DNA of 64,000 nucleotides from Microvirga lotononidis (GTDB lineage Bacteria > Pseudomonadota > Alphaproteobacteria > Rhizobiales > Beijerinckiaceae), in NCBI RefSeq assembly GCF_034627025.1, contig NZ_CP141048.1, positions 620,001-684,000 of the forward strand, written 5' to 3'. Positions 61,471 through 64,000 of the stretch are shown one piece after another. The notes beneath the pieces were generated by a model. It was given only the letters and a program-made list of their open reading frames with translations, had not been told where the DNA came from and searched no databases. Position numbers and translations under genes: made by a program. Numbering within the stretch: the stretch's first letter is position 1; every line of letters begins with the position of its first letter.

Positions 61471-64000
61471 TATTCGGCCATCACCCGCGTCGGCGGGAAG
61501 ATCACCTCGACGAGGGTTCCTTCGCTCGGCTGGCTGGCGATCTGAAGGGCACCCCGGTTCGCTTCGACGAGCGCCTTGGTGAGCGGCAAGCCGAGCCCGG
61601 TGCCGCCGCGTCTGCGCGACGTGGCGAGCTGGCGGAACGGCTCGAGAGCGGCCTCGACCTCCTCGGGCGTCATGCCGATGCCGGTATCGCGCACTCGGAA
61701 GGCCACTTCGCCCCGGTCGGTCATGGCGGTGGAGACGATGACCTGCCCGCCTGCATCCGTGAACTTGATGGCGTTGGACACGAGATTGAGCACGATCTGA
61801 CGCATGGAGCGTTCGTCCGCCACCACAGGCGGAAGCTTGGGGGCGAAGCTCATGCGCATGACGATGCGGTCGCGCGCCGCCTGCGGCTGAAGCAGGGTTA
61901 CGCAGGACGAGACCAGCTCGTTCAGGCTCACCCCCGTAAAGGAAAGCTCCAGTCGACCGGCTTCGATCTTGGCGAGATCCAGAAGATCGTTCACCAGGCT
62001 GATCACATGAGAGCCGGATGCGTGGATGTCCTTGAGGTATTCCTTGTAACGGTCATTGCCGATGGACCCGAAACGCTCCTCGAGCATGACCTCGGCAAAG
62101 CCGAGAATGGCGTTCAGGGGCGTCCGGATCTCATGGCTGATGGTGGCCAGGAGATCGGACTTCTGGGCGCTCGCCTCCTCGGCCGCGTGCTTGGCGCCGA
62201 TCAGCTCGCCCTCTGTCCTCTTGAAGGACGTGATGTCGCGCAAAACCGCGCAGAAGCGCCGGTCCGGACCGTCGCCCAGGCGCCCCATGGTCATGAAGAG
62301 CGGGATCGATCCGCCTTGGCGCTCCCGTCCGACAACCTCGCGCCCGTCGTTGAGCAGGCTTCTCATCCCGGGCGAGCGCAGGCTTTCGAGGTAATCGAGG
62401 GCCACCATGTGGCTCTCCGGCGCCAGGAGAACCGTGATGGCATCGCCTGCCACCGCCTGCTCGTCGTAGCCGAACAGCGCTTCGGCCGAGCGGTTGAGCG
62501 AGAGGATCCGGCCCGTCTCATTGAGCACGATCACGCCGTCCGTGGCCGTGTCGAGGATCGCTTCCAGCTCCTGGACGCGGTTGTCCGGCGGCTGTGCCGT
62601 CTCCAGGCTCGTCGCCCTGCGGATGACCATCAGATCGGCCGGTTCGCCGGCCCATTCGGCCGAGGACGAGCGCACGGCGACGGCGATGGTCTCGTTGGCC
62701 TGCGTGGTCAGCGCGAGGGCGGAATCCTCGCCCCCTGCTCCGCCGAGAGCCGGAGAGCCGCGGAACAGATGAACGAGACCGCCATCCAACCGGATTTGCT
62801 CGACATCCTCGTACCCGGTCAGGTCCAGAAGGAACCGGTTGACGAAGAGGATGACTTCGCCACGATGAACCAGAATCCCGATCGGCAGCCGGTCGAGGAT
62901 GCCAGGGTGATCCGACGGCACCATCGGCGGCGGCAGGGACGGTGCCCCGAGTTCTTCCCCGGTCTCCGGTTGCTCAGGCGAGGGCTTGTCCTCCTCCAGA
63001 CGCGCTCCAAGGGCCCGGGCGATTTCACGGAAGGCATTCCGCTCCGTGCTGGAGAGGCCGGATGCTTGAGGCTCCTTCGCGACGGGGCGGCTGCGCTCGG
63101 TCGGTTCCGGCTCGTTCGGCTTGGGGCCGGACAGCGCCGCGGCCACTTGGTCGCGCAAGTTCGAGAACCATGTTTCCTCGTCGGAAGGCGCGGAATCCGC
63201 AGGCTCCTCGCCCGGCATCTCCTCGGGCGGGCGGAACGGCAGGGTCTCGTCGTTGACTAGGCTTTGCGCAATCAGGTCGGCCGCCGCGTCCGGGATCGTC
63301 CGTTCCTGGACGGCATCCATGCGTAGGAGGCCGAAGCCCCGGAAACCGATGAGTTCCCGGTCCGGACCGAAGACCGGCATGCCGGCCCAATCGACCGGAA
63401 CCTGCAGCGAGGAATTGTCGATGCTCCAGAGGATCGTACGCCCGCTCCAGGTCTCGCGGCGGGCAAACAGGGCTGCGATGCTTTCGTGCGGATCCTCAAC
63501 GACGCTCCGCGATACCTCCTCCCAGGTTTGGCCGACGATATTGCCCGCCATGGTTCCCACAGCCAGGGGGAGATCATGTGATACATCGGTGAAACGAGTT
63601 GCCGCATCCGTGTGCCAGATGAAGCGAACCGGACCCGAACGCCGCTCCGGCAAAGGAGTGGCATCGCCTTCCACGGGCACTGGCAGCTCGATGCTCGGCG
63701 GTTCCGATGGCCGAACCACGCGAGGGGCGGTGGTCCCTTTCGGCACGGGTCCGGCGAAGGCCGTCACGAGAACGGTCTCGCCGGTCTCCAGCGACGCCAG
63801 GCGACAGAGGGTTGAGACCGGCAGCCAGGGGCGGGACGGATCGAGCCGCAGGCGCTCTTTCAGAGTGCCCTGCCGGGGTGCCAGCCCTCCCGCCAACGCC
63901 TTGATCCGATCGCGCGCCCGGAGGCCCGGGAGCATCCGGCCGTTTTCATCGGCGAGCGCATCCTTCAGCCTCTCGGCAGCGGGCGATGCCCAGAGGAGCC
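61470..64000 (-). CDS. PAS-containing sensor histidine kinase, PdhS/DivJ-PleC-type, N-terminus beyond window
   Basis: At least 843 residues; the frame is open to the right edge (LLWASPAAERLKDAL at the boundary), so the N-terminus is missing. PAS domains (about ILVHRGEVILFVNRFLLDLTGY and ILDTATDGVIVLNETG) precede the HisKA box SHEIRTPLNAILGFAEVMLEERFG in pieces and an HATPase domain with VLNLVSNAIKFTD, GTGLGLPLTKAL. The sequence around YLKDIHASGSHVISLVNDLLDLAKIEAG is the PdhS-family pattern, whose members control DivK phosphorylation and polar cell-cycle events. Coupled to a GNAT gene downstream. Confidence 0.85.
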   Translation of the reverse strand, partial: LLWASPAAERLKDALADENGRMLPGLRARDRIKALAGGLAPRQGTLKERLRLDPSRPWLPVSTLCRLASLETGETVLVTAFAGPVPKGTTAPRVVRPSEPPSIELPVPVEGDATPLPERRSGPVRFIWHTDAATRFTDVSHDLPLAVGTMAGNIVGQTWEEVSRSVVEDPHESIAALFARRETWSGRTILWSIDNSSLQVPVDWAGMPVFGPDRELIGFRGFGLLRMDAVQERTIPDAAADLIAQSLVNDETLPFRPPEEMPGEEPADSAPSDEETWFSNLRDQVAAALSGPKPNEPEPTERSRPVAKEPQASGLSSTERNAFREIARALGARLEEDKPSPEQPETGEELGAPSLPPPMVPSDHPGILDRLPIGILVHRGEVILFVNRFLLDLTGYEDVEQIRLDGGLVHLFRGSPALGGAGGEDSALALTTQANETIAVAVRSSSAEWAGEPADLMVIRRATSLETAQPPDNRVQELEAILDTATDGVIVLNETGRILSLNRSAEALFGYDEQAVAGDAITVLLAPESHMVALDYLESLRSPGMRSLLNDGREVVGRERQGGSIPLFMTMGRLGDGPDRRFCAVLRDITSFKRTEGELIGAKHAAEEASAQKSDLLATISHEIRTPLNAILGFAEVMLEERFGSIGNDRYKEYLKDIHASGSHVISLVNDLLDLAKIEAGRLELSFTGVSLNELVSSCVTLLQPQAARDRIVMRMSFAPKLPPVVADERSMRQIVLNLVSNAIKFTDAGGQVIVSTAMTDRGEVAFRVRDTGIGMTPEEVEAALEPFRQLATSRRRGGTGLGLPLTKALVEANRGALQIASQPSEGTLVEVIFPPTRVMAE

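Overview
The window is a GC-rich (roughly 65%) alphaproteobacterial chromosome segment, most likely from the Hyphomicrobiales (Rhizobiales), near Microvirga or Methylobacterium. The evidence is gene content and order: acyltransferase-waaA-lpxK-DUF2093-xseA, the alphaproteobacterial families DUF4170, DUF2093, DUF2076 and DUF2585, a CIRCE-controlled groESL, a LexA-type GTTC-N7-GTTC box, an Irr-like site before bfd-bfr, and a PdhS-type cell-cycle kinase. It reads as core chromosome. No phage, insertion sequence, CRISPR array, tRNA or rRNA was found.

Layout. 1-2465 (minus): 3'-truncated RTX/cadherin-like secreted protein. 2926-6539 (minus): gshA, a second GCS2-family ligase, rsmE. 6747-12390 (plus): secreted hypothetical, ubiA, cysQ-like phosphatase, DUF4170, then a tight acyltransferase-waaA-lpxK set for lipid A and Kdo. 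12416-15745: DUF2093 and xseA (minus), divergent purD. 15896-22154: dehalogenase-like hydrolase, tadA, an arginine-rich-tailed RluB-type pseudouridine synthase, rsmD, a membrane protein and an alcohol dehydrogenase. 22259-24927: hisZ-hisG and a META-domain protein. 24928-25545: gene-free stretch holding a terminator, a LexA box on a sigma70-like promoter, a strongly structured RNA candidate and a repeat. 25546-31698: BacA/SbmA-type ABC exporter, metNIQ, an orphan iron-type binding protein.

31753-37479: flavodoxin-like reductase, aldo/keto reductase, an ECF sigma/anti-sigma/secreted-protein module, a periplasmic VOC protein, and a divergent marR-gst pair separated by three 12-bp palindromes. 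37641-39714: groEL-groES with CIRCE, where the last 21 nt of groEL are duplicated around a small palindrome. 39890-46199: EamA and SMR transporters, L,D-transpeptidase, DUF2076, Nudix, SDR and a crescentin-like coiled-coil protein. 46300-54327: a glycolate/lactate oxidation island, glcD-glcE-DUF2585-glcF on the minus strand divergent from cytochrome c-lutA-lutB-lutC on the plus strand. 54398-57899: flavin monooxygenase-like protein, SnoaL-like protein, glycolipid-binding-like protein, bfd-bfr. 58168-64000 (minus): PatZ-like acyl-CoA synthetase/acetyltransferase, GNAT, and a PdhS-type histidine kinase cut by the window edge.

A family of short intergenic palindromes (TGGCCGGGC/GCCCGGCCA-like and ATCACCGGC/GCCGGTGAT halves) recurs at about 2770, 25424, 41740, 44589 and 58011. 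The observations most worth following are the LexA-box/structured-RNA locus, the marR-gst operator cluster, the groEL-tail duplication, the 18-bp perfect inverted repeat inside the monooxygenase gene, and the cytochrome c coupled to lutABC.
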